Positions 32,430-44,700 of a DNA stretch of 64,000 nucleotides are shown in pieces. The notes beneath the pieces are model-generated. The model had not been told where the DNA came from, did no database searches, and was given only the letters and a program-made list of their open reading frames with translations. Origin of the DNA: Holothuria scabra (lineage: Eukaryota > Echinodermata > Holothuroidea > Aspidochirotida > Holothuriidae); the NCBI GenBank assembly GCA_037179385.1, contig CM074193.1:42068846-42132845 (forward strand), in the 5' to 3' direction. The position numbers were made by a program, and so were the translations under genes. Positions within the stretch are counted from its first letter, which is position 1, and each line of letters starts with the position of its first letter.

Positions 32430-35315
32430 GCGATTACAAGGATCGACACAGGATTTTGCACTGCACAAACGTGGACCTGGGTGCATACAGCTTTTGGAGA
32501 CAGTTTTCTTTTTGTTGGCACGGATGAAATTCCAGGATATTCAAAAGTGTAAATCAGTTGCATGTGCTAGATTAAGATATAGCTCAAGGTCTAACCAATT
32601 CCTAGCATTCGCCAAATTGTTATAAAAAGTCCGACTTGAACAGCGAGGCAGCAGTAGCAGCTGCTTTAAACTAACTGACCCCTCAACAGCAGTTCAAAGG
32701 AATTGTTGATTATTAGTGTAGTAAGGGTCGTTCTAAGCAACCGAGTTAACTCTCATTGACTCCACCCCTCAGTTTTCCTCTAACCCGGTCCGTGGTCACG
32801 CAGTGCCCATCTCGAATAAATTGATAGCACATTTTAGTATTGGTTAAGCATATCTGGCCCCTAAAAAATTCGCCCCCTTGAAAAAAATCTGGCCCTTCAT
32901 TAATTACTTTGTCAAGCTACGGGACCGATTCAAACCTAAAAAGTAAAATGAAAAATGAGCTAAGGCAAGCGAGGCTATATAGCAATTTCAATGGGAATTT
33001 AAGACGCCTGCTACAGTGTGATTCAATTTCCCGACCCATGTATAGAGAGTAGTCGCATTTTGTCGAATAAAATTCATGTGTCGATGTATTTGTTAGCAGT
33101 GTTGTATTGTCGTGCCTAGAAATATGGTGTGAAACTGCCCACTTATTACTTTAACAGCTTGGGCGGCCGGCAAAACTAATGTTCGCAAAACACTCGCTTA
33201 ACTTTTCGCTGTTATCTTTGATTCTTCACCAGCTATCACCATCCTCAGCAAAGTGACTGAAGTTTACTGTCTTCAATTTCCGATCATATTTAACTATTTC
33301 GTAAGCATTTTAAGTTACATAAGCAGAATTTTAACAAATTGTTCAGAATGGCCGCAAAACTAAGAATATAATAAACTTGCTGGGGATCCGATCACTACTG
33401 TCCGGCTTCGCGCCTTCGACGCTAGCTGTTAAAAGCTTGGTTTGGTACAACCTCTCTAAATTGAAGCCTCCCATGGCAATATAATTGCCGATGCCCTTGG
33501 TCGCGCCCATGCAAACCCTAACCTACAAATAATTACAAACATGGAGCATGTGCAGGACAGAATTCAGAATTTCATAAAACAGCTAGGAAAATTACACTGT
33601 AGGTGAATGTATGGCAAATTTCTGAATAAATCATTTTCAAAGCGGGGAAGGAAGTGAGTGATCCTCTATCTGTCCCCCCTGTGACTGTGCCACTGGTGGA
33701 GAAAGAGCCTTTCCCTTGAGGTCTGATGTGCGATTTTTCAGCGCGCTTCGCGCTCCCCCTCGCCAAGTTCCAGACCTCGCATTCCTAAAACTTGCTGTCG
33801 TAAAGTGGTCCAGTGAAACCCTTAAATAATGCATGCTCCTCCCACTTCTCAAGGCCAAACTGGAATAGGCTTAATTAAGAGTGATATCAAAAGTCAGATT
33901 ATGATTCTGGTATTATGTTAAGGGCCCACCTAATAACATTTGACGCTAAAATGCATTATGAAGTACCCACAATTCAAACTTCCCAGAGATCTTCACCCAT
34001 GGATATGAAACCAGCACTCTGCCCATGGACCCTGCTAGATGACCTATATGGTGACCTTTGTACCTCACGCCCTTAGGAGAAGGGTTTGGCCCTCCAAAAC
34101 CTGACTGTGCATCCTGATCCCCCTCCGCCTCCACTTTCAGACATGGAGGGGGACGATTCAATTGAAAGTGAGTTATGATGTCTAACTTCAAGCTAATTAG
34201 TAAATATGTACAGTAAACTTTCACAGCCACAACAGAGATGAGAAATTACATGACTATTTGATGTTGCCCAAGTTTATTTCGATTTTATCTAATACTCATG
34301 CAAAGTAAAATGTGGGTTGGAGAGTAGGGAGCAGATATTTTAACGTAACCTTGCCACTAGCTTAACAATTGAAGACCAATATGAAGGCCATCAGACCTTT
34401 TTGACCTGATGCAGGTTTATGGGACTGATCACACAGCAACATGATCAACCGTAAGAGGAACGTTGGAGGGTAAGCGGGGTAATGGTGAGGGAACAACCCC
34501 CAAAAGTTCCATACCACTCACAACATGTGTGATGTCAACCTGGTATAACATACTAATTCTTGTGTGCTTTAAAAACAGGGCTTTTTCATGGAACCAAATT
34601 TTGTTCACAAAACAATAAAAATATAACGGTTTATCTGCTTAAAGAGGCTAATTGAGTTAAAATCTAGCATTCTGCAACAATGTGGTCACAACTACTGTGG
34701 CTTTCATAGAGACAACATGTTGGAAAACAACTAATTCACATAAAAGAACCTTACAAAAAGACACTTTAGAACTGTAAGAAGTTTGTTGTGGAAAAAAAAG
34801 AAAGTAGAAAGGGAAGCAACCAGAGAATGCGTCCTTCAATTCATATCTATCTCTTTAAATGAGGCATGTTAACCCTTCTTTGCAAGAAGCATGACCAACC
34901 CAGAGCCAAGAGAGATTAAAATATTGTATTCACAAGGAAAACAATAAATATGGATGAAGAATACCAGGAAATAATGATTTATTTCCATCAATTTACTGAA
35001 GGTGTATCCAAAACAGTATACAGAAAGTGGCAGTAATATCCTTGCAGTTTCAGCAATGAGCCAGAGGGCAGTCCTGATAATGAAAAAAAATTGAATGCAT
35101 CTAGTAAAATGTTTAAGAGTGAATTTGTAATCCTCTTCAATATGCAGGGAAGGTCTGTGCACTTGGAGCACATTGTACGCATAATACACAAATCAAAATC
35201 AATACATAGTTCAACTGAAGCTTGCAAAATAGCAGTTTAACAAGCAATACTGGTATTTTAATCATAGAGGGACAATGGCTTAAAATCATGTATGTACAGA
35301 TTTAAGGAGATTTAC
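32430..35315. other. No recognised gene
   Basis: About 2.9 kb of mostly AT-rich sequence. A TTTCAGCGCGCTTCGCGC word near 33,740 is shared with other transposon-like parts of the window. Minus frames at 33,572-33,858, 33,946-34,230 and 34,869-35,227 lack recognisable domains. Confidence 0.4.
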
Positions 35316-35361
35316 ACTTTACAGCACAAAGCAAAAGTAGTAAACTAAATGTGGAAGAATT
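35316..35361. repeat. 46-bp direct repeat, left of DIRS fragment
   Basis: 46 bp from 'actttacagcacaaagc' to 'tgtggaagaatt', repeated exactly at 38,147-38,192. It brackets the DIRS fragment. Confidence 0.95.
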
Positions 35362-36892
35362 CCGTCAGGATCGTTGCCTTGGGCCTGTACTCCCTGAATG
35401 GTCTCCCTGAAGTGATATTGCGTTGAAGCGTCCACCAGGAGAGGTGCTGCCGGACGTCCGTCGAAACCGGAACCTTCTTGGCCAGAGAGCTGGTCGAAGG
35501 AGAGAAGTGTTTGAGCAGGTGAATCTGGATTGGTCTCATGAAGAGGCGGCAATACGGTATGACGTCGACCATGCTGGCCATGAGGCCCAGCAGACGAAGC
35601 CAGAGTCTGGCTGGAGCTTTGTCGAGTGAGCTGAGATGACTGGCCATCTCCAGAAGGGAGAGTACTCGTTCTGGCGACGGAGTTGCTAGACCGGATCGGA
35701 AGTCTATCACTGCTCCCAGGTAGGGGACTACCTGGCTCGGAACCAAGGAGGATTTCTCTATGTTGATCACCCAGCCGAGACCCTCGAGGGTGTTCATGGT
35801 GAAGGACGTGATCTCCTGAGCTTCTTGGGCCGATCGGGCGACGAGGAGCCAGTCGTCTAGATAAGCAAACACTAGGATGCCCCTTCTTCGGAGGAAAGCC
35901 AGGACGGTCCTTGTTACCCTTGTGAAAACTCTGGGAGCGGTTGAGAGGCCGAAAGGCAGGGCCCGAAAACAGTAGTCGACACCCCTGTAACGAAATGCCA
36001 GGAACTTGTGGTGGGATGGGTGGATCGGGACATGCAGGTAAGCGTCCTTGAGGTCCAGGGATGTTGCCCAAGATCCCTGTAGGAGTGACGGGAGAATGAC
36101 GGCAAGAGTCTCCATCCTGAACCTTCTGGGACGAATGTAGGCTTTGTTCAGAGGCTTGAGATTGATGATAGGGCGCCACGAGTCCGGCTTCTTTGCCGTC
36201 AGGAAAAAGCAGGACCGGTAAAGGCTCCGTGCGGGGTCTGTGGCGGCATAAATTGCTTCCTTCTCCAGAAGATCCGAGATTTCCTTTTCTAGAGCAAGTC
36301 GCTGATCTCGGGATTTCGGGACAGGTGTTGTTCGGAAGCATTCCCCTTGAGGAGGGGGGCTGGAAAATTCTAGTTTGTATCCTTCGTTCACTACTCGCCG
36401 AACCCAAGGGTCCGGTGAGAGAGTCTCCCACATGTGAGCATATCTCAATAGTCTCCCCCCTACCGCCAAGGGACGAGCGGTAGGGTGGGCATCCCTAGGG
36501 CTTAGCTTGGAACCGTCCTGATCCCCGGGAACCAGTACGGAAGGTTCCCCTCGTCTGGCGACGGCTAAGTAGAGACGAAGTTGACGGACCAGAGTAGTTC
36601 CTTCCGGAGGGCTGGGAACGAGGCTTCCCACGTTGCTGGCGAGCAGCCGAGAAGGGTCGTCGGTCAGGAAAGCTTGAAGATCTGGTAGCTTGACGGGATG
36701 AAGCTCTGCCAGGGGATCTTCTGGACCTTGAAGTGGAAGGCTTGGAGAAGGTAAATTCTGCCTTATTGATGTCCTTTCGCCGCTTGATCTCGGTGAGGAG
36801 CTGCTCATCGAACTTCCCTCCGAAGAGGTCCGGGCCTGAGAGGGGTAGTTCCATGAATCGGCGCTTGATGTCCGGAGACGGCCACTGAACAT
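35345..36892 (-). CDS. DIRS reverse transcriptase, 3' truncated
   Basis: 515 codons from the first ATG. Residues about 1-140 are Ser/Pro-rich and overlap the gag frame. A conserved DIRS pre-RT block around 'MWETLSPDPWV' follows, then the RT palm and fingers: 'WRPIINLKPLN', 'TSLDLKDAYLHVPI' (catalytic Asp), 'LPFGLSTAPRVFT' and the catalytic 'YLDDWLL'. The DDW form of the YXDD box is typical of DIRS rather than Ty3/gypsy. The thumb continues with 'YLGAVIDF'. The frame ends after 'ATILTE', the point where RNase H should begin, and the last four codons come from the flanking 46-bp repeat. It would make a reverse transcriptase without RNase H, so it is non-functional alone. Another DIRS-family member (Ngaro, PAT) is possible; I favour DIRS1-like. 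Confidence 0.88.
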   Translation of the reverse strand: MFSGRLRTSSADSWNYPSQARTSSEGSSMSSSSPRSSGERTSIRQNLPSPSLPLQGPEDPLAELHPVKLPDLQAFLTDDPSRLLASNVGSLVPSPPEGTTLVRQLRLYLAVARRGEPSVLVPGDQDGSKLSPRDAHPTARPLAVGGRLLRYAHMWETLSPDPWVRRVVNEGYKLEFSSPPPQGECFRTTPVPKSRDQRLALEKEISDLLEKEAIYAATDPARSLYRSCFFLTAKKPDSWRPIINLKPLNKAYIRPRRFRMETLAVILPSLLQGSWATSLDLKDAYLHVPIHPSHHKFLAFRYRGVDYCFRALPFGLSTAPRVFTRVTRTVLAFLRRRGILVFAYLDDWLLVARSAQEAQEITSFTMNTLEGLGWVINIEKSSLVPSQVVPYLGAVIDFRSGLATPSPERVLSLLEMASHLSSLDKAPARLWLRLLGLMASMVDVIPYCRLFMRPIQIHLLKHFSPSTSSLAKKVPVSTDVRQHLSWWTLQRNITSGRPFREYRPKATILTEFFHI

Positions 36893-37451
36893 TGTCTAGG
36901 ACAAGTTCCCTTCTCTCCTTGGTGGCTCTCACCGCCACCCTAGAAAACTGGTCGTAAGCAAGTCTGGCCACTGGGCCCAGGATGTTGACCAAAGCGCCGG
37001 TGTCTTTCCTGGAGACTTCTTCCGTGCCTGACTGTCTGAAAGACTTGGAGAGAACTTCTGCAATAAGCAAGAGCGAAGAAGTAAACTTCATGCCGGTCCG
37101 GGCTGCCAGGTCAATGCCCTGGAGGGACGAAAAGGCTTTCTTAGTAGAAGAGGAGCGGAGCGACCCATTACGGTCCACTGCACCAGCAGTCTTCAGCTTG
37201 TCGAGGCAGGAATCCGGAATCGACGGGGAAGCAAAAAAGGACTTCCAGTCCTCGTCGCTGATATGGAACTCTGAGGTCTGCTTCTTGGGATAAGCACGCC
37301 AGACCTTGGCATTAGCTTGAGCATCAAAGCGGTCAAAGCACTCCGCATCCACAGGCATAGCAGGTCTCTCCGGTGCCGGCGACTTGTTCAAGGAAAGTCT
37401 CGACTTCCTGGCAGAAGAGGATTCTTGAGGCGAGGGATCGGCGAAACCCAA
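36495..37451 (-). CDS. DIRS gag-like protein, main frame
   Basis: 318 codons from an internal ATG. The N-terminal part has Pro/Ser-rich linkers. The central part includes 'CFDRFDAQANAKVWRAYPKK' and an acidic/hydrophobic region ending 'MELPLSGPDLFGGKFDEQLL', a segment resembling DIRS gag-like ORF1 proteins. The C-terminus is Arg/Ser-rich ('TSRSRRSPGRASSRQ') as expected for nucleic-acid binding. It overlaps the RT frame by about 400 bp in another frame, a normal arrangement in DIRS elements. Translation upstream of 37,451 continues only after two frame changes (between 37,749 and about 37,450). The true start is therefore probably near 37,749 or further upstream. Confidence 0.75.
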   Translation of the reverse strand: MGFADPSPQESSSARKSRLSLNKSPAPERPAMPVDAECFDRFDAQANAKVWRAYPKKQTSEFHISDEDWKSFFASPSIPDSCLDKLKTAGAVDRNGSLRSSSTKKAFSSLQGIDLAARTGMKFTSSLLLIAEVLSKSFRQSGTEEVSRKDTGALVNILGPVARLAYDQFSRVAVRATKERRELVLDNVQWPSPDIKRRFMELPLSGPDLFGGKFDEQLLTEIKRRKDINKAEFTFSKPSTSRSRRSPGRASSRQATRSSSFPDRRPFSAARQQRGKPRSQPSGRNYSGPSTSSLLSRRQTRGTFRTGSRGSGRFQAKP

Positions 37452-37749
37452 CTGTCTCCTAAGGACTTCTACGGCCTTCTCGAAAGCTTCCCTGGAAAAG
37501 GACGTTCCAGTCAGGGGGCGTCGTTCTCGGAGCTATCCAGAACTTCGTCTAAGTGCTCAGTCAACTGCCCCTGGTCGTCCGGGGAGTGCAGAAAGTCCGA
37601 CTGGGGATCTTGGGTAGTTGGGCCTGGTCCGCACCCTGGAGGTGGGTGGGGGCTGGCGTCGGAGCTCCCTGGCTGGCAGGTGGAACCGGAGATGGTTGAG
37701 AAGGCGCCGGAGCCTGGGCTGTTTGGGAAACGGCTGAAATGCGGTTCAC
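37452..37749 (-). pseudogene. DIRS gag N-terminal part with two frame breaks
   Basis: A Pro/Ala-rich start ('MNRISAVSQTAQAP') runs from 37,749. Sensible gag sequence then continues in a second frame around 37,590-37,510 (a 'DFLHSPDDQGQLTEHLDEVL' stretch) and in a third frame from about 37,500 ('TSFSREAFEKAVEVL'), which joins the main frame. Both breaks correspond to one missing base, in or next to short C runs. They may be real decay or consensus errors. Confidence 0.6.
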
Positions 37750-38146
37750 GGACTGAGTGAGCAGTGATACCAGTTGGGAAAGGGCCTCGGTTGGGAAGGA
37801 GGCCTCCGGATCACGGCGTCTTCTACGGTGCCGGCGTTCCCTTGAGGATACTTAAGGATACTCATGGTTTCGGTAGAAGGCGTCAAGGAGTAGTCCACGG
37901 CGTAGACAAAAAGGATTGGTCAGAATCACGAAGATTGCACGTAAAAAATAGTGGAATTTTACCAGACGATTTTCCCACACGTGAAACACGATAAGGCAAA
38001 AACGAAGAAGGAAGTAGCTAGGGTATAGCGCGCCATCATTAGGTAGGGGTTACCACGGTGTTATTAGGTTTTTGCCAGACGGTTATTGCGGGCAATAACG
38101 ATATACATAGGTCAATTGGAGGTAGGGAGGAGCGAAATAGACTTAT

Positions 38147-38192
38147 ACTTTACAGCACAAAGCAAAAGTAGTAAACTAAATGTGGAAGAATT
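38147..38192. repeat. 46-bp direct repeat, right of DIRS fragment
   Basis: Exact copy of 35,316-35,361. Confidence 0.95.
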
Positions 38193-41100
38193 TGAAATGA
38201 CTACAGAACATCTCTTACTCATAAATGAATAAAAACACGCATGACATACAAGAAACAAAAAAGAAAAACAACAAAAACAAAAAGCAAAAAAAGCAAATGG
38301 TGCACTTATACAGAGAGGGTGCTTTAATTTGTGGTGCTAGTGAAACACACAGCAATCCATCAATGTCTGGAAAATCTCACAAGACATATTTACTTTGCAT
38401 TTAAAATGCTTAATTCCTGAAAATTGACTGGGTATAAAAAAGACTCCAATACAAATCACTCTCAGCTTTCCTTCAGTGAGATGTGTTCATACAAGTGATG
38501 TAAAAAATTGCATCATTTAACATGTGCAAAAGAACGTTTTCTTCAGTGATCATCTAGAACTGCTTCAAAGGTTTTTTTGTCTCTACAGAATCGTTGCCAT
38601 TGAAATTGGGTGGAATAAAGGCTATGTGTGAGCTTTTTACTACCACATTTCTCAGCACTTGGAATCTATGTGCTGTAAACATGACTCTGGGAATTGCCAT
38701 CAATACTTTGTTTTGCATTTAAATTAAATTTAAGGTTTTCAATTTGTTTACAAAGTGGAGACTGCTTTTCTGGGTTGTAGCACAATATATTTGGGGGTCA
38801 GGGCAGATCACTTTATGAATGAATTAAGCTGCAGTCACAATACAAGGATTTCATATCATTTTTTTTTTAAATCTTCTCAATTTCTGGTCAGAATGAGCCA
38901 AAATTTGTCAACTTGTGTAAACATATTAGTTGTACCGCAGGACTATGGAAATTAAATTTATGCTACTTTCTGACATCACATAAATGGACGGATACTATCG
39001 AGCTACTCTGTCCGATAAAAAAAATACATGTTGGTATGACATCATGAAAAAGTAAGTTGGCATTTTATTGTCAAAGGCAATAGGTCCAAATCATATCTTC
39101 ACCACAGTTGAAAAACTTTTGGATCCTTCCTACCAGAGGTTGAGAAGATTTTAACAATCACACTCAAAAAAGCAACTACGACTTTATGCCTTATGATCCA
39201 GTATAAGTGAAAACTAACTTTAAAATCATGTAATAAACGCTCAAAGAGATAAAATATGAAGAGGCTAAACATGGAGCAAGTTCAAGCAACTATGAAATTT
39301 TAAAATGCCAAAATGATGCAAACAATACTTTAAAAAATTTAGGAAACCTTTAAAGTTCAAAAAAGTTTCTTTAAGTAAAGTTTTACATGACCACCTACTG
39401 CAGGTCTGTATTACATAATTCCTGAAACATGGAAGTTATTCAACAAACACCTGTTTTACAAACAAAAGCAATTAGCATCTTCAACAAAGACTTTTTAATG
39501 ACCAGTAGCTTGCATTCAACAATCTCAATCCCCCCTCCCTGAAAAGGAGTATCAGAGGTTCCTATACCTACCTAGGAGGATTGACTGCAGGAAAGCTAAG
39601 AACTTGAAAGATATAATCATGTATGATCAAAACACCAAGATGAATGAGTGCTCACTTACACCTTGGGTAGATAAATCTGAAAATCCAAATGTGGCATTTT
39701 CAAATGTCTAGAATATGATCCTGACAAAAGTATTGAAAGTGCTCAAACAGTGAAATGGTTTCATCCATAATTAAGATGAACACCACAATAAATTAATCTC
39801 CCAAGCTTCTTTAAGTGAAGTTTAGGGTCAGCTGGCATTAAGCTGCCATTGATTGTTATGTACAGTTATTATACAGAGCTGAAAAGTCAAATATCTTTTT
39901 ACTCTCCATGTTAAAAGAATACTTTGCAAAGATGTTTGAACTATTTGATTCATATAGCCTAAACACTCATGCATTGATCCACTATCTAAAAATGGAAAGA
40001 AAGCTGTTTTAATTGCTTGCCTCTGTAGTGTAAACACAGCTGTGGAGTAAAATAACCTTAAAAACCTCCTACTACATTTAATGTTGAAAGTATATAGTGC
40101 AAGTTAACTTTATTGTTTCATCCATATTGCTAAAATTTAACGCACTTCCACAGTCATACAATGGGAAAATAAATTATTTGCCTAAAGCTGACTTACCTGT
40201 TGGTCACTGACAATGTAAAATGCATAGCATTGTATGCTCAGAGTCAAACATGTGATGCAAAATCTACATTTTGGGTACAGTAGATGTAGATTCAGATTAG
40301 TAAAGATACTACAAAGATTGTCAAACAGAGGTTTAAACAATGGGCTCACTGTCCCCCTATGGAATTGTAGCACATTCGATAGCAAAACTTTTGCCTTGGT
40401 ATTTGGATTTGTACAAGTGACAGTGCAACTACAATAAAATCATGTCCTCACAGATTCAAAGTGATGAGTGATTATGCAGTCAAAACAAAATACTGTATAC
40501 AACAATGAGGAACAATTTGAATTAACTGCTTTAAAATTTCTCAAGTTCCAAAAAAGTGATTACTGCATTGAGATGGGAAGGAAAGAGGTAGAAATGTTCT
40601 GAAAAAAGACATGATAAGGCATAGTGTTTTAAGAGCACCATGCCGTGTTACATCGCCTTCTGAAGGAAGCTTCATTCATGAAAAATGCAGCGCAAGGTCC
40701 TGCATGTCCACAGACAAACAAAAGATAAAAAAGGAAAAAAAAACAAAAGATGCAAGCTGTTACAACATGCAGCTCATTTCCAATAGGTATGTAATTTTTG
40801 TGACAAAACAATTTTTCGCAACTGTTTTATTTATATTGTGAACATGAATGTATTTAGTACAACTGCAATAGGAAAACAAACAGTAACATTCACTGCAACT
40901 ACTGACTGATATCATTGCTACCATTCAATCCTGTGTGGAAAAGATATGAAAAGCATATACTTTAAACAAACCGAAAAATTTCCTCTATGGAATGGTAGCA
41001 AACCCTGTACTTCACCCGCCATACGTTTTGCTTTCACTGGTATATTAACTTTTCTCAACTCTTTAACATACTCAAAAATCATGCATGAACAGATTCAAAG

Positions 41101-41557
41101 TGGAGAAAAATTTTGCAGTAAAAAGGTAACACATGTAAGCTTGCAACAATTTAAAATGACTTTCATTACAACTCTTAAAATACAAAGATGTATTTTTTGA
41201 TAAGAGTGGGAAGGGGCCCTTAAGGCAAAGAGGAATGCTGGTTAAAAGTACTGCTTTTTTATAGCTAGAACACTTACATGGTCTACTCATTGGTCTGATT
41301 TAAAGGTTACTGATGTGGCATTCATTAAATATATCTCAGTCCTGCCAGCAATGGTAACTGTTGCAGTCGTACTAATGCAGTTATTAAGCATACTTTCCCA
41401 TGAATGCACATTATTTGAAAGAATCTAAAAGCAAAGTATAACTTGTTATAACACTGTGCTTCCCATTAACAGAAAAAAGATGTTCTTCTAAATCCATTGT
41501 AAAGACTGTTAAAAATTCCAAAATCTTCCATTTTTCTGAAAATAAAGGGCACAAAGA
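38193..41557. other. Downstream region / possible 3' UTR of the SET gene
   Basis: About 3.4 kb of AT-rich sequence 3' of the minus-strand gene's stop codon. No coding region supported. Several minus-strand AATAAA words (seen as TTTATT on +, for example near 40,826-40,832) could serve as poly(A) signals, but none stands out. An A-rich stretch lies at 38,245-38,300. Confidence 0.35.
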
Positions 41558-41781
41558 TCACAAGAACCCCATAGGATCCTCCTTTCTTAGCTGATTCCTG
41601 ATGAAATCCTTAACTTTTGTCCATGTTCTTGCCTTCAGTATGGGTTCTGCATTAATGGCAGACTCAATCTCCTTTTTGCCTGGAAGGGTATTCTTTTGGA
41701 AGCAGTGTGCAAACCTTTTGGCAATGACCTCCTTTTCATCAGCAGTCCATGGCTGTTTAACTATCCTCCTTTTCTTTGCAT
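41558..41781 (-). CDS. SET-YR gene, last coding exon (Myb/SANT-like)
   Basis: Acceptor 'tacaatag' before 41,781. Encodes 'KKRRIVKQPWTADEKEVIAK', then 'LPGKKEIESAI', 'RTWTKVKDFIRNQLRK' and a stop TGA at 41,560-41,558. The spaced Trp residues and helix pattern resemble a Myb/SANT DNA- or histone-binding fold. This tail is a constant part of the family as I know it, and this exon shows no damage. Confidence 0.8.
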
Positions 41782-44700
41782 CTATTGTAGAAAGAGGATA
41801 AGGACATCAATGGTTACAAGAAAGCTTTGCTGATCACTTATTTTTAACATACTTCTCTTTTGTTTACCACCTAAGTCAACAATGGGCATGAATATCTTCC
41901 ATAACATAACTTAAATATTATGCCATTATGATTACCTCTTATACAGCCTTTTTCCAACCTAAACTGAATACGATAACTGAGGCAATGACTGTTACAGTTT
42001 TAAGTCCAAAGCATGACCACCTAACAAGCTTAACATGCATTGATAAAGATTTAATATCATTTCTATAACACTTAAAGTGTACCTGAAGTCTATAACTTCA
42101 AAGAAAATATATTTAACAGCAGAAAAAACGACTTCCAACAATCAAACTCTCACCTTCATAGGACATTCTTATTAAGTAAAGGCATGAAACGTTGAAGTTT
42201 ATTCACTCCAATTAAAATGGGTCATTGCACTATAATTTGTTACTCACATTATAATCCTTGTATGTTTTCAAAAAGTACTGCAACTAATACCAAGGTGTGA
42301 TAACACTTTCACACTTATAGGGTGATGTAGATAATCTCTAAGAAATGTGCTATGCAAGCAATAAGGAAGTATTCAATGTAATAAAAACATATCTAATTTT
42401 AAAGGGAAACAAAGCAGGTAATGTCAGTTGCACTTACAAATTGGCAATTGACAATGAACTAAATTTGTTTTAAGTGAACAAATTGCAACATTTTATAACT
42501 CAGCTCAAGAATGTCCACTGAAGATGTGAGTTGGATAGATTAGAAATGATATTTCATGTTGTTTAATAGATATGGCTCTGGTCTTATTAACTTATACCAT
42601 CTGGCTTAATGTGGGTTCTAGACAATGCACAATTCAACAGCAAGATGTATTCTTATGTTTTGCAGTTTGAATTTAAAATATCAAATACCCAAAGAGGGAC
42701 ATATACCATATATATTAATAGAAACCTTTGCTTTCTTTTACTTTCATGTCAAGAAAACATGCAGCATTGATATCCCTTTAGACTGAGATTTACTATGGAA
42801 GTTGATTTTTTTGTCTTTGAAAGACTTGGTCCATTAAGAACACCAAGAACTAGTTGACAAGTAATTAGTTGTAAATGAATGATACTGAAAACGAAGTTGT
42901 ATCAATACAAAAATGCTAAGACCTCTTTTATGTGAGAGTCACTGGGAAATTGTGTAATGGAATTTGCTCATGACCTGCTTACTTTTTGTCGTAAGAAGAT
43001 GGATATCTACCTGGTTGGAATAGTTAATATTATTGGAAAGGAGGAAATTCCTTTAAAATAAGATTCAAATATGCCAGATTTGAATCTAGGAGGAACGTAT
43101 ACTTGAACAGAATATGGAAATTGCAATGAATTACCTAACGATGGCCTTAAGAAAACAACTGAAAATGCTTTAAAGGGGGACTAGGTCAGTATATGATCAA
43201 TCAAGTAGATCAATATATGACAAATCAAGTAGCCAATGCAGTCTCAACTACATGGAGATGATCTCATATGGAGAGGGTGGCACTTCAACTTAAATTCAAA
43301 GTAAAAAAATAAATTATAAAGGATTGACAACAGCAATATGTACTAGCACTGTGTAACACTCAACAACATTTTTTGTATAGGCAATGAATAACTTGGAGAA
43401 ATCATCGTTCTTTGACAAGGTTTATCTTAAGAACAATAAAAGATATGGAAGTAATACTAAAGTACACTTTATCTGTGGACTTAATTCTAATCAAATAATG
43501 TAACGTGAGAAAAAATATTGTTACCCTTATACGGCACCTTTATTACAATTTGCCAAAAATATACCAAAAGTTGCAAAAATTTAAGTTTCTAAAAGAGAGT
43601 CAGAGACATTTTTTCCCTCTACAGAACCAAACAAGCTTTTACCCACCTTCAGCATTGAGCTACAGGTGGAAGTACTTCATAGCTTTTTCAGGATTTGCAT
43701 ACCTGCATTTGCTTTTGACTTGTCCATAAAACAAGGGCTTTCTGCTGCTGAATCAGGCTCTACATCAAAGTCTTCACTAACGTCCTCACTCAAATCTCCA
43801 TCCTCTGCATTGGATGAAGATGATGGTTTCTCACTATCATCCATAATGCTGTCATCCATTGGGACCTCTGAAAGAGGGAAAATTGTTTTAAAGCTACATG
43901 AATAAGCTTAAAATTTCCACTAGTTTGCCAAGAGTACCATTGAAAAGTTCACTTAACAATCTGGTTTAAGAAAGAATGTTCAAAAAACATCCTCACACTA
44001 TATCCACTTTAATATGACAGCAATGTATTCCATAAAAAGTTTAGGGTACTGATCTGTGTGTGAGAAGGGCAAGTGGTGGTGTGACTATCTGATGTTCCAT
44101 TCAGTGAACTTAAGCACATTTTTATGAAAGGCCCAAAACCATCATTGATGATTTTATGCAAGAGATTTATTGACTTTTTAACTTGCCATGTGAGATTACC
44201 CTGTATTTTGGAAGGTTCTTGGTGTGGTTCCTGTGACCATGTAAATTTTAAATTGGCTAAATAAATAAATTTGTGCTGTCACTATTTAACCACTCTGTAC
44301 CTTCACTTTTACATATCCAATTTTCTGTGCAACTTGTTTCTTGATTGGACACATATGCATTCTTATTGCTATGGAGATGACATATACTGAAAGCTAACTG
44401 GAAGCCCTTGAATCATCTGATCTGGTTTTTAAGTTCGGGGCACTGTACTGTAGGGAAATTGTACATTTCCTTCAATCTTTTGATGTGATAAGAAACAAAA
44501 TACTACCCAACTCAATTCAGTTCCTAATAACTATTGACTGAAGAGGCAATGCCTAACTAGAAGCTAACAATACCTTCATCTGGACTTATTTCGATGTCGT
44601 CCAGACTCTTCCCAGCCATGCTTTGAATGTTTCCATTCTCTATGTTTAACAATACCTTGGACACCTTTGCCAACTGCAATGTTTGGTCTGGTAACCTATA

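Larger units (their letters stand above)
35362..38146 (-). mobile_element. Partial DIRS-type retrotransposon
   Basis: A minus-strand gag-like region (about 37,750-36,495) overlaps a reverse transcriptase frame (36,892-35,345). The RT sequence is of the DIRS (tyrosine-recombinase retrotransposon) type. The coding order is correct, but everything downstream of the RT is absent: RNase H, the methyltransferase-like domain, the tyrosine recombinase and the terminal repeat. The coding sequence stops exactly where the left 46-bp repeat starts. The upstream end (38,146-37,750) is non-coding and could hold part of an element terminus. Locally higher G+C than the flanks fits a foreign insert. DIRS elements normally make no target duplication, so the 46-bp direct repeats need another explanation. 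Confidence 0.85.

Noticed and set aside
35316..38192. 46-bp repeats as split direct repeats of a PAT/Ngaro-type element
   Set aside because: Such repeats lie at fixed places of a complete element next to the recombinase gene. Here the element is cut in the middle of pol and the repeat starts right at the cut, so it looks like flanking DNA.
41601..41801. Hydrophobic plus-strand frame
   Set aside because: It is the antisense shadow of the last coding exon of the SET gene, which has a matching splice acceptor, phase and stop.
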